From contig NZ_CP094289.1 of the NCBI RefSeq assembly GCF_022759505.1, positions 3,534,001 to 3,598,000 of the forward strand: DNA of 64,000 nucleotides, in the 5' to 3' direction. Shown here piece by piece: positions 56,314-64,000 of the stretch (positions are counted from its first letter, which is position 1; the number at the start of each line of letters is the position of its first letter). A program made the position numbers and the translations under genes. The DNA comes from Georgenia sp. TF02-10. Lineage in GTDB: Bacteria; Actinomycetota; Actinomycetes; Actinomycetales; Actinomycetaceae. Below the pieces are notes generated by a model. It was not told the DNA's origin. It worked only from the letters and a program-made list of their open reading frames with translations, and searched no databases.

Positions 56314-56982
56314 ATGGCAGACAAGGACGGCTCCGAGGAGTCCGGGGTGCTCGTGATCGGGCTGGGCCGCTTCGGCGCCGCGCTCGCCGCGACCCTGGAC
56401 CGGCTCGGCCGGGACGTCCTCGCCGTGGAGCAGGACCCGCACCTGGTCCAGCAGTGGTCCAGCCGGCTGCCGCTGGTCGAGGCCGACGCCACCAACCCCG
56501 AGGCGCTCGAGCAGCTCGGGGCGGCGGAGTTCCCGGTTGCCGTCGTCGGCGTCGGCACCTCGCTGGAGGCCTCGGTGCTCATCACCGGCAACCTGGTGGA
56601 CCTGGGCATGCCGCAGATCTGGGCCAAGGCGGTCAGCGCCGAGCACGGCCGGATCCTGCGCCGCATCGGCGCCCACCACGTCGTCTACCCCGAGAACGAC
56701 GCCGGCCAGCGGGTGGCGCACATGGTCTCCGGGCGCATGCTCGACTACATCGAGATGGAGGACGGCTTCGCCATCATCAAGATGCGCCCACCGCGGGAGG
56801 CCCAGGGGTTCACCATCGGCGAGTCCCGGATCCGGGAGAAGTACGGGGTGACGGTGCTGGGGGTCAAGCCGCCGGGCGAGCCGTTCGAGTACGCGACGGA
56901 GTCGACCAGGATCGGCGCCGACGACCTGCTCATCGTCTCCGGCGACTCCGGCCTGCTCGAGCGGTTCGCGCACCGGCCCTGA
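56314..56982 (+). CDS. trkA: Potassium uptake regulatory protein TrkA
   Basis: TrkA is the cytosolic nucleotide-binding gate of TrkH. The 222-residue protein has an N-terminal RCK Rossmann domain with VIGLGRFGAALAATL and the acidic ribose-binding residue in AVEQD, then a small RCK-C domain with TIGESRIREKYGVTVLGV. The ATG at 56314 has an AAGGAG site. Its 107-bp gap to trkH contains imperfect direct repeats of ccccggcggccaggc and no other gene. Confidence 0.94.
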   Translation: MADKDGSEESGVLVIGLGRFGAALAATLDRLGRDVLAVEQDPHLVQQWSSRLPLVEADATNPEALEQLGAAEFPVAVVGVGTSLEASVLITGNLVDLGMPQIWAKAVSAEHGRILRRIGAHHVVYPENDAGQRVAHMVSGRMLDYIEMEDGFAIIKMRPPREAQGFTIGESRIREKYGVTVLGVKPPGEPFEYATESTRIGADDLLIVSGDSGLLERFAHRP

Positions 56983-57056
56983 GGCCGGGGGCGGCGGCCC
57001 CGGCGACGGCGCTGCCGCGGCCGGCCGCGCTCCCCCGGCCCCGCGGCCGGCCGCCC

Positions 57057-57084
57057 GTGCGGCGCTCCCCGGCCTGCGCCGCAC
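57057..57084. terminator. Hairpin between convergent trkA and xylB
   Basis: GTGCGGCG and CGCCGCAC form an 8-bp stem around a 12-nt loop in the 106-bp convergent gap, 5 bp beyond the xylB stop. Two copies of GCGGCCGGCCGC lie to its left. No T-run is present. Confidence 0.4.
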
Positions 57085-57088
57085 CTGC

Positions 57089-58543
57089 TCAGCCGCGCTC
57101 GGCCACCAGGTGGCGCCGCGCCGCGTACCGCTCCCGGACCTCCGGCGTCGGCGCCGCCTCCCAAGTGCGCACGGTCGAGATGCGCCACGCCGGCGGCTCG
57201 GCGGTCCCGGCGAGGACCCAGGCGGCCTGCCGGGCGGCGCCGTCGGCGACGTACTCCCCCGGCTCAGGCACCAGCACCGGGCGGCCGAGCACCGCCGGGG
57301 CGATCGCCCGGACCGCCCGGGAGCGCGCCCCTCCGCCGATCAGGTGCACCCGCTCGACCGGCACCCGCTGGGCGCGCAGCGCGTCGAGCCCGTCGGCCAG
57401 CCCGGACAGCATGCCCTCGACGGCGGCCCGGGCCACGTGCGCCGGGGTCATCGACGCCACGGACAGCCCGAGCAGCGAGCCGGTGGCCCGCGGCAGGTTC
57501 GGGGTGCGCTCGCCCTCGAGGTAGGGCACCAGGGTCAGGCCGTCGGCACCGGGCGGGGCGGCGAGCGCGAGGTCGCTCAGCGCCCGGTGGTCCACGCCGA
57601 GCAGGGCGGCCGCGGCGTCGAGCACCCGCGAGGCGTTGAGCGTGACGGCCAGCGGCAGGAAGGCGCCGGTGGCGTCGGCGAACCCGGCGACCAGGCCGCT
57701 CGGGTCCTGCACCGGCTCCGGCGCGACGGCCGAGACCACCCCGGAGGTCCCGACCGAGATCGCGACGTCCCCGCCGCGCATGCCCAGGCCCAGCGCGGCC
57801 GCGGCGTTGTCCCCGGCGCCGGGGCCGAGCACGAGGTGCCCGAGGCCCGCCGCGCCGTCCCCCCGGCCGGCCGGCTGGGCCGGGCCGAGCACCCGCGGGA
57901 GGACGACGTCGTCGGCGCCGCGGCGCAGCGCCCGGGCGAGCAGGTCGCGGCGGTACTGCCCGGCCGCCGGGTCGTAGTAACCGGTGCCGGAGGCCTCCGA
58001 CCGGTCGGTGACCAGGTCCTCCAGGCCGGCGCCGCCGGCCAGCCGCCAGGTGAGCCAGTCGTGCGGGAGGGCGACGGCGGCCACCCGGGCGGCGTTGTCG
58101 GGCTCGTGGTCGGCGAGCCACCTCAGCTTGGTGGCGGTCAGGGACGCCACCGGCACCGTCCCGGTGGCCGCCGCCCAGGCGGCCGGCCCGTCGGCGGTCC
58201 CGGTGCCCAGGGCGCGGCCGAGCTCGGCGGTCAAGTCCGCAGCGGCGTCGGCGCTGCGGGTGTCGTTCCACAGCAGGGCTGGGCGGATCACCGCACCGTG
58301 GGCGTCGAGGGCGACCAGGCCGTGCTGCTGGCCGCCGACGGCGACCGCGGCGACGTCGTCGAGGCCGCCGGCCGCCGCGACCGCCACCTGGAGGGCGTCC
58401 CACCACGCGGCCGGGTCCACCTCGGTGCCCGGCGGGTGCGGGGCCTGGCCGAACCGGCGCAGCCGCCCGGTCTCGGCGTCGCGGACGACGACCTTGCAGG
58501 ACTGGGTGGAGGAGTCGATCCCGGCGACCAGCGTCTGGCTCAT
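57089..58543 (-). CDS. xylB: Xylulokinase
   Basis: XylB phosphorylates D-xylulose to xylulose 5-phosphate for the pentose phosphate pathway. The 484-residue FGGY-family kinase shows [13 protein letters not shown] at the N-terminus, [34 protein letters not shown] and SVGTSGVV in the ATP region, and [21 protein letters not shown]. The ATG at 58543 is chosen at the conserved N-terminus; an ATG three codons upstream (58552) is possible. It lies 46 bp after xylA on the same strand. Confidence 0.93.
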   Translation of the reverse strand: MSQTLVAGIDSSTQSCKVVVRDAETGRLRRFGQAPHPPGTEVDPAAWWDALQVAVAAAGGLDDVAAVAVGGQQHGLVALDAHGAVIRPALLWNDTRSADAAADLTAELGRALGTGTADGPAAWAAATGTVPVASLTATKLRWLADHEPDNAARVAAVALPHDWLTWRLAGGAGLEDLVTDRSEASGTGYYDPAAGQYRRDLLARALRRGADDVVLPRVLGPAQPAGRGDGAAGLGHLVLGPGAGDNAAAALGLGMRGGDVAISVGTSGVVSAVAPEPVQDPSGLVAGFADATGAFLPLAVTLNASRVLDAAAALLGVDHRALSDLALAAPPGADGLTLVPYLEGERTPNLPRATGSLLGLSVASMTPAHVARAAVEGMLSGLADGLDALRAQRVPVERVHLIGGGARSRAVRAIAPAVLGRPVLVPEPGEYVADGAARQAAWVLAGTAEPPAWRISTVRTWEAAPTPEVRERYAARRHLVAERG

Positions 58544-58589
58544 GCGGTCCATGCTCCCCCGCCCGCCGTCCCCGACGTGCCTGCCCGGC

Positions 58590-59771
58590 TCATCCGACCA
58601 GGTGCGCCAGCGCCAGCTGGTTGAGCCGGACGAAGCCGTACTCGCGGGCGGCGGCGGCATCGGCGTCGAAGTCCTCGAACGCGGTGCGGTCGGCGAGCAG
58701 GTCGGCCACCGACTCCCCCGCCGCGAGGGTGGGCTCGGCCAGCTCGAGCACCCCGGCCGCCTCGAGGGCGGCCTGGACCTCGGGGTCGGCGCGGTAGGCC
58801 CGGGCCTTCTCGGCGAGCAGGAGGTAGGTCTCCATGTTGGCCGCGGCGGACTCCCACACCCCGGACAGGCCCTCGGTGCGGGAGGGCTTGTAGTCGAAGT
58901 GGCGCGGCCCGGTGTAGCGCGGCCCGCCGCCGGGGAACCCGTTCTCCAGCAGGTCCACGGTGAAGAAGGCGGACAGCAGGTCCCCGTGCCCGAAGACCAG
59001 GTCCTGGTCGAACTTGATGGACCGCTGCCCGTTGAGGTCGATGTGGAAGAGCTTGCCCGACCACAGCGCCTGCGCCAGGGCGTGGGTGTAGTTCAGGCCG
59101 GCCATCTGCTCGTGGCCGGTCTCGGGGTTCAGGCCGACGATGTCGCCGTTGTCGAGCTGGGCGATGAAGGCCAGGGCGTGGCCGACCGTGGGCAGCAGGA
59201 TGTCCCCGCGGGGCTCGTTGGGCTTGGGCTCCAGGGCGATCCGCAGCCCGTAGCCCTGGTCCTTGACGTACCCGGCGACGGCGTCGATCCCCTCGCGGTA
59301 GCGGTCCAGGGCGGCGTTGACGTCCTTGGCGCCGTCGTACTCCGCGCCGTCGCGCCCGCCCCACATGACGAACGTCTGGGCGCCGAGCTCGGCGGCGAGG
59401 TCGACGTTGCGCAAGACCTTGCGCAGCGCGAAGCGGCGGACGCTCCGGTCGTTGGAGGTCAGCGCGCCGTCCTTGAACACCGGGTGGGAGAAGGTGTTCG
59501 TGGTGACCATCTCGATGGTGAGGCCGGCGTCTTCGGTCGCCTGCTTGAAGGTGCTGAGGATCTGCTCCCGGGTCGCGTCCGGGGAGCCGAAGGGGACGAC
59601 GTCGTCGTCGTGGAAGGTCACGCCCCAGGCGCCGAGCTCGGCCAGCCGGGCGGCGTACTCCCAGGGGTCCAGGGCGGGCCGGGATGCCTCCCCGAACTGG
59701 TCCCGGCCGGTCCAGCCGACCGTCCAGAGGCCGAAGGAGAACCGGTCTTCGGGGGTGGGCTTGCGCGTCAT
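58590..59771 (-). CDS. xylA: Xylose isomerase
   Basis: XylA converts D-xylose to D-xylulose. The 393-residue length is that of the short class I enzymes of actinobacteria. Active-site segments are [12 protein letters not shown] with the catalytic His, [25 protein letters not shown] with metal-binding Glu and the conserved Lys, [11 protein letters not shown], and LFHIDLNGQ with metal-binding Asp. The ATG at 59771 has a GAGGAGG site 6 nt upstream. It is first in xylAB and divergent from the ROK repressor gene, with an operator between them. Confidence 0.95.
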   Translation of the reverse strand: MTRKPTPEDRFSFGLWTVGWTGRDQFGEASRPALDPWEYAARLAELGAWGVTFHDDDVVPFGSPDATREQILSTFKQATEDAGLTIEMVTTNTFSHPVFKDGALTSNDRSVRRFALRKVLRNVDLAAELGAQTFVMWGGRDGAEYDGAKDVNAALDRYREGIDAVAGYVKDQGYGLRIALEPKPNEPRGDILLPTVGHALAFIAQLDNGDIVGLNPETGHEQMAGLNYTHALAQALWSGKLFHIDLNGQRSIKFDQDLVFGHGDLLSAFFTVDLLENGFPGGGPRYTGPRHFDYKPSRTEGLSGVWESAAANMETYLLLAEKARAYRADPEVQAALEAAGVLELAEPTLAAGESVADLLADRTAFEDFDADAAAAREYGFVRLNQLALAHLVG

Positions 59772-59792
59772 GGCGCCTCCTCGTCGAGTTTT

Positions 59793-59812
59793 GTTGTTCC
59801 GATGAACTTAAC
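59793..59812. promoter_or_regulatory. XylR-type operator between xylA and xylR
   Basis: GTTGTTCCGATGAACTTAAC has inner arms GTTC/GAAC around CGAT, with GTT and AAC at the ends. This is the general form of XylR-type ROK operators. It is AT-rich for this genome and lies 22 bp upstream of xylA and 26 bp upstream of xylR. Confidence 0.6.
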
Positions 59813-59825
59813 CCCGCTGGGGCGC

Positions 59826-59831
59826 TAGGGT
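59826..59831 (+). promoter_or_regulatory. -10 hexamer TAGGGT of xylR
   Basis: TAGGGT lies 6 nt before the GTG at 59838, a leaderless-type arrangement next to the operator. Confidence 0.5.
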
Positions 59832-59837
59832 CAACAG

Positions 59838-61175
59838 GTGCCCGCGTCCTCCCCCGTCCCGCAGCGGCGCGCGAACGCTCCGGCGACGGCGGCCGGTGCC
59901 GTGCCGGCCGCCCCGGGTGCCGGCCGCCCACCGACAGCCGGTGCCGTCGGCGCCCGCCCGGCCCCGGCACGCCCCGCCCGGGTCCGCCCGGCCGGATCCA
60001 GCCCCGTCGGGCCGGGCCGCCAGGACAGCCTGCGGGCGCACAACCTCGCCGTGCTGACCACCGAACTCTTCGGCTCCGGCCGGCCCCTCTCCCGCGCGGA
60101 CCTGGCTGGACGGACCGGCCTGACCCGCTCGACGGTCTCCCGGCTCGTCGAGGACCTGCTCGGGGCCGGGATCGTGGCCGAGCTGCCGGCCAGCGCCGGG
60201 CTCCGCGGCCGGCCGGCCGTCCCGCTCGCCCCGGCCGGCCGCACCTTCGCCGGGCTGGGCCTGGAGGTCAACGTCGACTACCTGGCCGTCCGCGTGCTCG
60301 ACCTGCGCGGCGAGGTGCTCGCCGCCCGGACCGTCGGCCGCGACCTGGCGGGCTCGCCCGCCGCGGCGGTCCTGACCGACCTCGCCGGCCTCGCGACGGC
60401 GGCCCTGGCGGAGGCGGGCGCCGACCGGCTCGTCGGGTCCGTCCTGGCCGTCCCCGGCCTGGTCGGCCCGGACGGGCGCCGGCTGCTGCTGGCACCCAAC
60501 CTCGGCTGGGCCGACCTCGAGCCGGCCCGGTTCCTCGCCCTGCCGGCCGACGTCGAGGTGGTCAACGAGGCGAAGCTGGCCGCCCTGGCGGCGGCGCACG
60601 CCGCGCCCGGCCGCCTGGCCGGGGCCCCGACCTTCTTCTACCTCTCCGCGCACGTCGGCATCGGCGCCGCGACGGTTCTCGACGGGCGGCTGGCCGACGG
60701 CCCGCGCGGCTGGGCCGGGGAGGTCGGGCACGTGGCGGTGGAGCCGGACGGGCCGCGGTGCCGGTGCGGGGCGCGCGGGTGCCTGGAGCAGTACGCGGGC
60801 AAGCAGGCGCTCCGCGCGGCTGCCGGCCTGCCCGCCACGGCCCCGCCGGCGGAGGTGCTCCGGCTCGCCGCGGAGCCGGGGTCCCCGGCCCGCGCGGCGC
60901 TGGACCGGGCGGGCTGGGCCCTCGGCGTCGTCCTGGCCGGGGTGGTCAACATCCTCGACGTCGAGGAGATCGTGCTCGGCGGGGAGCTGGCCCCGTTCCT
61001 GGACCACCTCCGCCCGGGCATCGAGGCCGAGCTCGGCCGGCGGGTGCTGGCCGCGCCGTGGTCGACGTTCATCGTCCGGGCCGACGGCGCGAGCGCCCCG
61101 GCGGCCACCGGTGGGGCCCTGCGGGCGCTGGCCCGGGTGGTGGCCGAGCCGGCGCGGTGGGTCGGGCCGCGCTAG
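59838..61175 (+). CDS. xylR: ROK-family xylose repressor
   Basis: This 445-residue protein joins a winged helix-turn-helix (RADLAGRTGLTRSTVSRLVEDLL, about residues 88-110) to a ROK sugar-kinase-like sensor domain. The zinc-binding ROK motif is complete as GHVAVEPDGPRCRCGARGCLEQY. The first 60 residues are Ala/Pro/Arg-rich. The GTG at 59838 lies 6 nt after TAGGGT. Divergence from xylA with an operator between implies it represses xylAB until xylose is present. Confidence 0.9.
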   Translation: MPASSPVPQRRANAPATAAGAVPAAPGAGRPPTAGAVGARPAPARPARVRPAGSSPVGPGRQDSLRAHNLAVLTTELFGSGRPLSRADLAGRTGLTRSTVSRLVEDLLGAGIVAELPASAGLRGRPAVPLAPAGRTFAGLGLEVNVDYLAVRVLDLRGEVLAARTVGRDLAGSPAAAVLTDLAGLATAALAEAGADRLVGSVLAVPGLVGPDGRRLLLAPNLGWADLEPARFLALPADVEVVNEAKLAALAAAHAAPGRLAGAPTFFYLSAHVGIGAATVLDGRLADGPRGWAGEVGHVAVEPDGPRCRCGARGCLEQYAGKQALRAAAGLPATAPPAEVLRLAAEPGSPARAALDRAGWALGVVLAGVVNILDVEEIVLGGELAPFLDHLRPGIEAELGRRVLAAPWSTFIVRADGASAPAATGGALRALARVVAEPARWVGPR

Positions 61176-61305
61176 CGACCTCGACGGCACGTTCTCGCCC
61201 GAGTGCTGCGTTCGCCGGGCACGCCTGTGGCCGGTATGGGTCCGGCGCCAGCGTGGTGCGCACGCGTGCTCGCGTTCCGGCAGCCCGTGCACCGGCCCTG
61301 ACTAC

Positions 61306-61536
61306 GTGGCGCGCTCGATCACCGTTCACGACGTGCCGGACGAGACCGGCGACGCGCTCGCTGCCCGAGCGGCACTGACCGGTCGTCTCAGGAGTATCTG
61401 CGCGCACCTGGTGGAGCTCGCGGACACCCCAGACCCGCAGGCCTGGCTGGCCGCGGTGCGAGCCCGCAAGGCCGCCACGCACAGCTCGCTCAGCGCGACC
61501 CGAGTGCTGGAGGATCGCGCAGCCGACCGGCCATGA
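61306..61536 (+). pseudogene. VapB/FitA-like ribbon-helix-helix antitoxin, probably decayed
   Basis: The 76-codon frame from the GTG at 61306 begins VARSITVHDVPDETGDALAARAALTGR, the usual start of FitA/VapB-type antitoxins. The next helix reads LRSIC where family members read SLQEYLR. The expected QEYLR is found at 61389-61403 in a different frame, so two compensating indels are likely. The tail (PDPQAWLAAVRARKAATHSSLSATRVLEDRAADRP) is again typical. The stop TGA at 61534 overlaps an ATG at 61533, as in intact vapBC pairs, but no PIN-domain toxin follows. Whether the altered protein still folds is unknown. Confidence 0.6.
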
Positions 61537-61801
61537 CCCTCCTCGCCTCCCGCGTCGAGCTCCTCCCAGACCGCCCGTGCGCCTCCCGGTGTGGGAGCTT
61601 CCACCGGCCCGTCGGCAGAGATGGAGCGGTTCGAGTCCCGCAACACAGTGTTCGTCGTTCCGTGCAGCGGAGTCTGGTCGCCAGGGAGACCCGACGCCTG
61701 AGCTAAGGTCACGGAGCGCCGAACTCCGGGAAGGAGGCAGCGGGGTACCGGATTCGATCCCGGGCGCCGGCAGGGCGGCGGCCTGCGCCTGCCTGCCCCG
61801 C
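61537..61801. other. Intergenic remnant where a VapC toxin gene would be expected
   Basis: About 265 bp without an intact gene. A segment at 61577-61600 reads RLPVWEL in one frame, and a later segment near 61641-61665 reads NTVFVVP; both recall parts of VapC-type proteins. No PIN-domain start or acidic catalytic residues are present. It may be debris of a deleted toxin gene. Two TTCGA segments here resemble tRNA T-arms but their stems do not pair. Confidence 0.35.
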
Positions 61802-62836
61802 TCAGCCGGTCAAGGTGTGGAAGCCCCGGGTCGACTCACGCGGCACAAGCTTGCACAGCGCCTTCTCGACACCCGGCGAGGGCCGGCCCTGGATGGCCGC
61901 GAAGAGGCGCGCTGCCGCGCGTCGCCCCACCTCCTCGAGGTTCATGTCGACGCTGGTGAGCTGGGGCCTCGAGTGCTCGACCATGACCCCCCAGTTGTCA
62001 TGGCCCGTGACGGCGACGTCCTCGGGCACGCGCAGGTCGTGCTCCCGTAGGGTGTCGAGGACGCCCCGGGCGATCTGGTCGCTGCCGCAAATCACGGCGT
62101 CGAGGTCGGGGTGCTTGCCGAGGATCGTCTCCATGCCGTCCCGCCCCCAGGCCTCGTCCCAGGACCCGAAGAAGGCCTGGCCGTCGAGCGGTTCGACGCC
62201 GGCTGCCACCAGCGCGCCCATGGCGCCCCTGGCTCGTTCCCGCGCCGCCGAGTATGTCTCGTCCCCCGTGATGACCGCGATGCGGCGGCGGCCCCGGGAG
62301 AGCAGGTGCTCGGCGACGAGCACACCGGCCTGGACGTTGTCACTCACCTGAGACATGTCCTGCGGGTCCTCGGAGGGGGCGTACGCGTAGACGACCGGCA
62401 CGGGGAGCCTCCCGAGCGATGGACGCACGTCCGGCCGGGCACCGACGATGATGAGGCCGTCGACGTTGCGCCCGAGCAGCGCCTGGACGTGGTAGCGCTC
62501 GCGGATCTTGTCCCCCCGGGCGTCGCACAGCAGCACCGACACCTCGCCGCTGCCCGCCTCGTCCTCCGCGCCGAGCAGGGTCGGGATGGAGAAACGCCCC
62601 TCGAGGTCGTGCGTGATGAGGCCGATCGCGCCGGACCGGCCCTTCTTCAACTGCTGGGCGAGCGCGTTCGGACGGAACGCGAGCTCCTCCGCCGCGGCCA
62701 CCACCCGTTGACGCGTCTCCTCACGCACCTGCCGGCGGCCGTTGAGCGCCTTGGACGCCGTCGCGACCGAGACACCGGCGATCCGTGCCACGTCCGCGAG
62801 CGTCGGTCTGCGCACGGGGATGTTGTCTACCGCCAC
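61802..62836 (-). CDS. LacI-family transcriptional regulator
   Basis: This 344-residue regulator has a LacI helix-turn-helix near residues 11-35 (TLADVARIAGVSVATASKALNG) with the hinge LAFRPNALAQQLKKG. The sensor domain includes IGLITHDLEGRF, NVDGLIIVGARPD and VPEDVAVTGHDNWGVMVEHSRPQLT. It lies 80 bp after the GH127 gene on the same strand, so it probably responds to an arabinose-related sugar and controls that locus. The start is a GTG at 62836 with an AGAGAGGA site 8 nt upstream. Confidence 0.9.
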   Translation of the reverse strand: MAVDNIPVRRPTLADVARIAGVSVATASKALNGRRQVREETRQRVVAAAEELAFRPNALAQQLKKGRSGAIGLITHDLEGRFSIPTLLGAEDEAGSGEVSVLLCDARGDKIRERYHVQALLGRNVDGLIIVGARPDVRPSLGRLPVPVVYAYAPSEDPQDMSQVSDNVQAGVLVAEHLLSRGRRRIAVITGDETYSAARERARGAMGALVAAGVEPLDGQAFFGSWDEAWGRDGMETILGKHPDLDAVICGSDQIARGVLDTLREHDLRVPEDVAVTGHDNWGVMVEHSRPQLTSVDMNLEEVGRRAAARLFAAIQGRPSPGVEKALCKLVPRESTRGFHTLTG

Positions 62837-62916
62837 AGCACGATCCTCTCTGAGTCACTGCCCGGCGACCTCCGCCACGACCGCAGGGCGGTCGAGGCGG
62901 AGGTGGTGGGTATCGA

Positions 62917-64000
62917 TCAGTCGCCCTGGGCGATCGGTAGCCAGATCCGCATCGTGCTGGGTCCACGGTTCCCCCACCGATGGTAGGGGGTGAGGCGGAC
63001 GTCCTGCCCGTGGCGCTCCAGCTTTGCCGGCGCAGCACTGTAGGCAGAACCCGCATTCTCGGGCATCTCGACCGTCCACCCGGTCACGACAACGGTCCCG
63101 TCCTCCACGCGCAGCGGCGCGGTCGTGTCGACCTGCAGCGTGGCGACGTCGGCACCTCCGGGCTGGTCGACCGACTCCGCGCACATGACGAGCGGCCCGC
63201 GCTCGACCGCGACACAGCCGCGAACGGCATCGACGCGCGGGTCGGGGTAGGTCCATCGGCTCTCCATCGCGATGACGACCTCGATCACCGTCCCGGCGGC
63301 CATCACGCCCCGGTGCACGAACGCCGGGGCCTGCGCCGGTCGCGGACCCTCGCCGTCTCCGAGGTCCACCGTCGCTTCCGAGGCCCAGCCCGGGACCCGG
63401 ACCGTGAGCTCCCACGCGTCCGCGGGCGCGTCCAGGACCTCGATCCGCACCCGGCCGTCATGCGGGTACTCGGTCGAGACCCGGATCGTCACGCTGCGAC
63501 CGCCCGGCAGCTCCGTGCTCACGGTGCCGGGGACGAACTGGAGGAGCTGCAGGCCGTCCTCGGTGCGGGTCGCCACGTACGAGGCCAGCTGGGCGAAGGT
63601 GCGCGAGACGTTCGTCGGGCAGCAGGAGACCTCGAACCACGCGGCGCGGCCGGAACCGGAGGCTCGCGGGTGGATGCGGTCCTGCGGCAGCGGCGTCCCA
63701 GCCTCCCGCCGGTGGAGCGTGTTCGTGTAGAAGAACCCCTTGCCGTCCTCCGCGGGGCTCGTCGCCACCACGTTGTAGAGGCTGCGCTCGATGACGTCGG
63801 CATACCCCAGGTCGCCCTTGGCCAGGAGCAGGCGCCACGCCACCATCACCGACGCGATGCCGGCGCAGGTCTCGCAGTACGCCCGGTCCGGCGGCAGCTC
63901 ATAGTCCTCGCCGAAGGCCTCGTCCTGGTGGTGGGAACCCATCCCACCGGTGATGTAGGTCCGGCGCGCCAGGGTCCGCGCGTACTGCTGCTCGACCGCG
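62917..64000 (-). CDS. GH127 beta-L-arabinofuranosidase (5' end beyond window)
   Basis: This is the C-terminal part (about 361 residues) of a glycoside hydrolase family 127 enzyme, which removes beta-L-arabinofuranose from plant glycans and glycoproteins. The family segment TYITGGMGSHHQDEAFGEDYELP is visible. So are the zinc and catalytic residues: the Glu and Cys of AYCETCAG and the adjacent cysteines of SCCPTNVSRTF, the second pair including the nucleophile in characterised members. A beta-rich C-terminal region follows. The N-terminus and any sugar transporter genes lie right of the window. There is no sign of damage in the visible part. Confidence 0.9.
   Translation of the reverse strand, partial: AVEQQYARTLARRTYITGGMGSHHQDEAFGEDYELPPDRAYCETCAGIASVMVAWRLLLAKGDLGYADVIERSLYNVVATSPAEDGKGFFYTNTLHRREAGTPLPQDRIHPRASGSGRAAWFEVSCCPTNVSRTFAQLASYVATRTEDGLQLLQFVPGTVSTELPGGRSVTIRVSTEYPHDGRVRIEVLDAPADAWELTVRVPGWASEATVDLGDGEGPRPAQAPAFVHRGVMAAGTVIEVVIAMESRWTYPDPRVDAVRGCVAVERGPLVMCAESVDQPGGADVATLQVDTTAPLRVEDGTVVVTGWTVEMPENAGSAYSAAPAKLERHGQDVRLTPYHRWGNRGPSTMRIWLPIAQGD

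Noticed and set aside
61625-61780. tRNA T-arms at two TTCGA segments
   Set aside because: The flanking 5-bp stems do not pair and no cloverleaf can be drawn around either segment.

Overview
The window is very GC-rich DNA of an actinobacterium. The gene set suggests Micrococcales (a Cellulomonas/Georgenia-like organism), but the exact family cannot be read from the sequence. Pointers are: a menaquinone-only respiratory gene set, actinobacterial bS22 and BldC proteins, a short class I xylose isomerase, many GTG starts, and many genes whose start codon lies 6-7 nt after a TAnnnT -10 hexamer (leaderless transcripts). No prophage, complete insertion sequence, CRISPR array, rRNA or tRNA was found.

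Layout. 1-13.3 kb, minus strand: the complex I operon nuoA-B-C-D-E-F-G-H-I-J-K-L, with genes overlapping or nearly touching and nuoL cut by the window edge. It is preceded by a geranylgeranyl-reductase-like flavoprotein and menG. 15.9-17.2 kb: a divergent arsM/arsR pair around a palindromic operator. 17.2-28.3 kb: menaquinone synthesis (menF, menD, menC, menB, menE, menA), interrupted by an HtrA-type protease and a divergent TetR/DoxX-like pair. 28.4-30.8 kb: small membrane proteins and a DUF4287/SRPBCC-like gene broken by an in-frame stop. 31.2-39.6 kb: nitrate respiration, narK-narG-narH-narJ-narI. 40.0-45.2 kb, minus strand: System II cytochrome c maturation (phosphatase-like gene, resA, ccdA, resB, ccsB). 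45.3-47.0 kb: MarR regulator, YceI protein, glutaredoxin. 47.2-52.4 kb: a LacI-controlled CUT2 sugar ABC transporter. 52.8-57.0 kb: bS22, BldC-like regulator, AcuC-like deacetylase, TrkH/TrkA potassium uptake. 57.1-61.2 kb: xylB, xylA and the divergent ROK repressor gene xylR. 61.3-64 kb: a VapB-like antitoxin scar, a second LacI regulator and a truncated GH127 beta-L-arabinofuranosidase gene.

How it works together. Menaquinone made by Men enzymes and MenG carries electrons from NADH (complex I) to nitrate (NarGHI). ResA/CcdA/ResB/CcsB mature the c-type cytochromes of the aerobic branch. The right-hand third handles plant-cell-wall pentoses: sugar import, xylose isomerisation and phosphorylation, and arabinofuranoside cleavage, each part with its own repressor.

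Points most worth a second look: nuoI has no in-frame stop and probably carries a single-base indel; a 23-codon ORF is coupled by GTGA overlaps between narH and narJ; mirror-image leaderless promoters share one 19-bp palindrome at tetR/doxX; about ten genes show a leaderless-type start; a 104-bp nested inverted repeat lies downstream of narI; three matching LacI operators surround the sugar transporter regulator; and the vapB-like gene looks like the scar of a lost toxin-antitoxin pair. I did not find a convincing wholly new multi-gene system.
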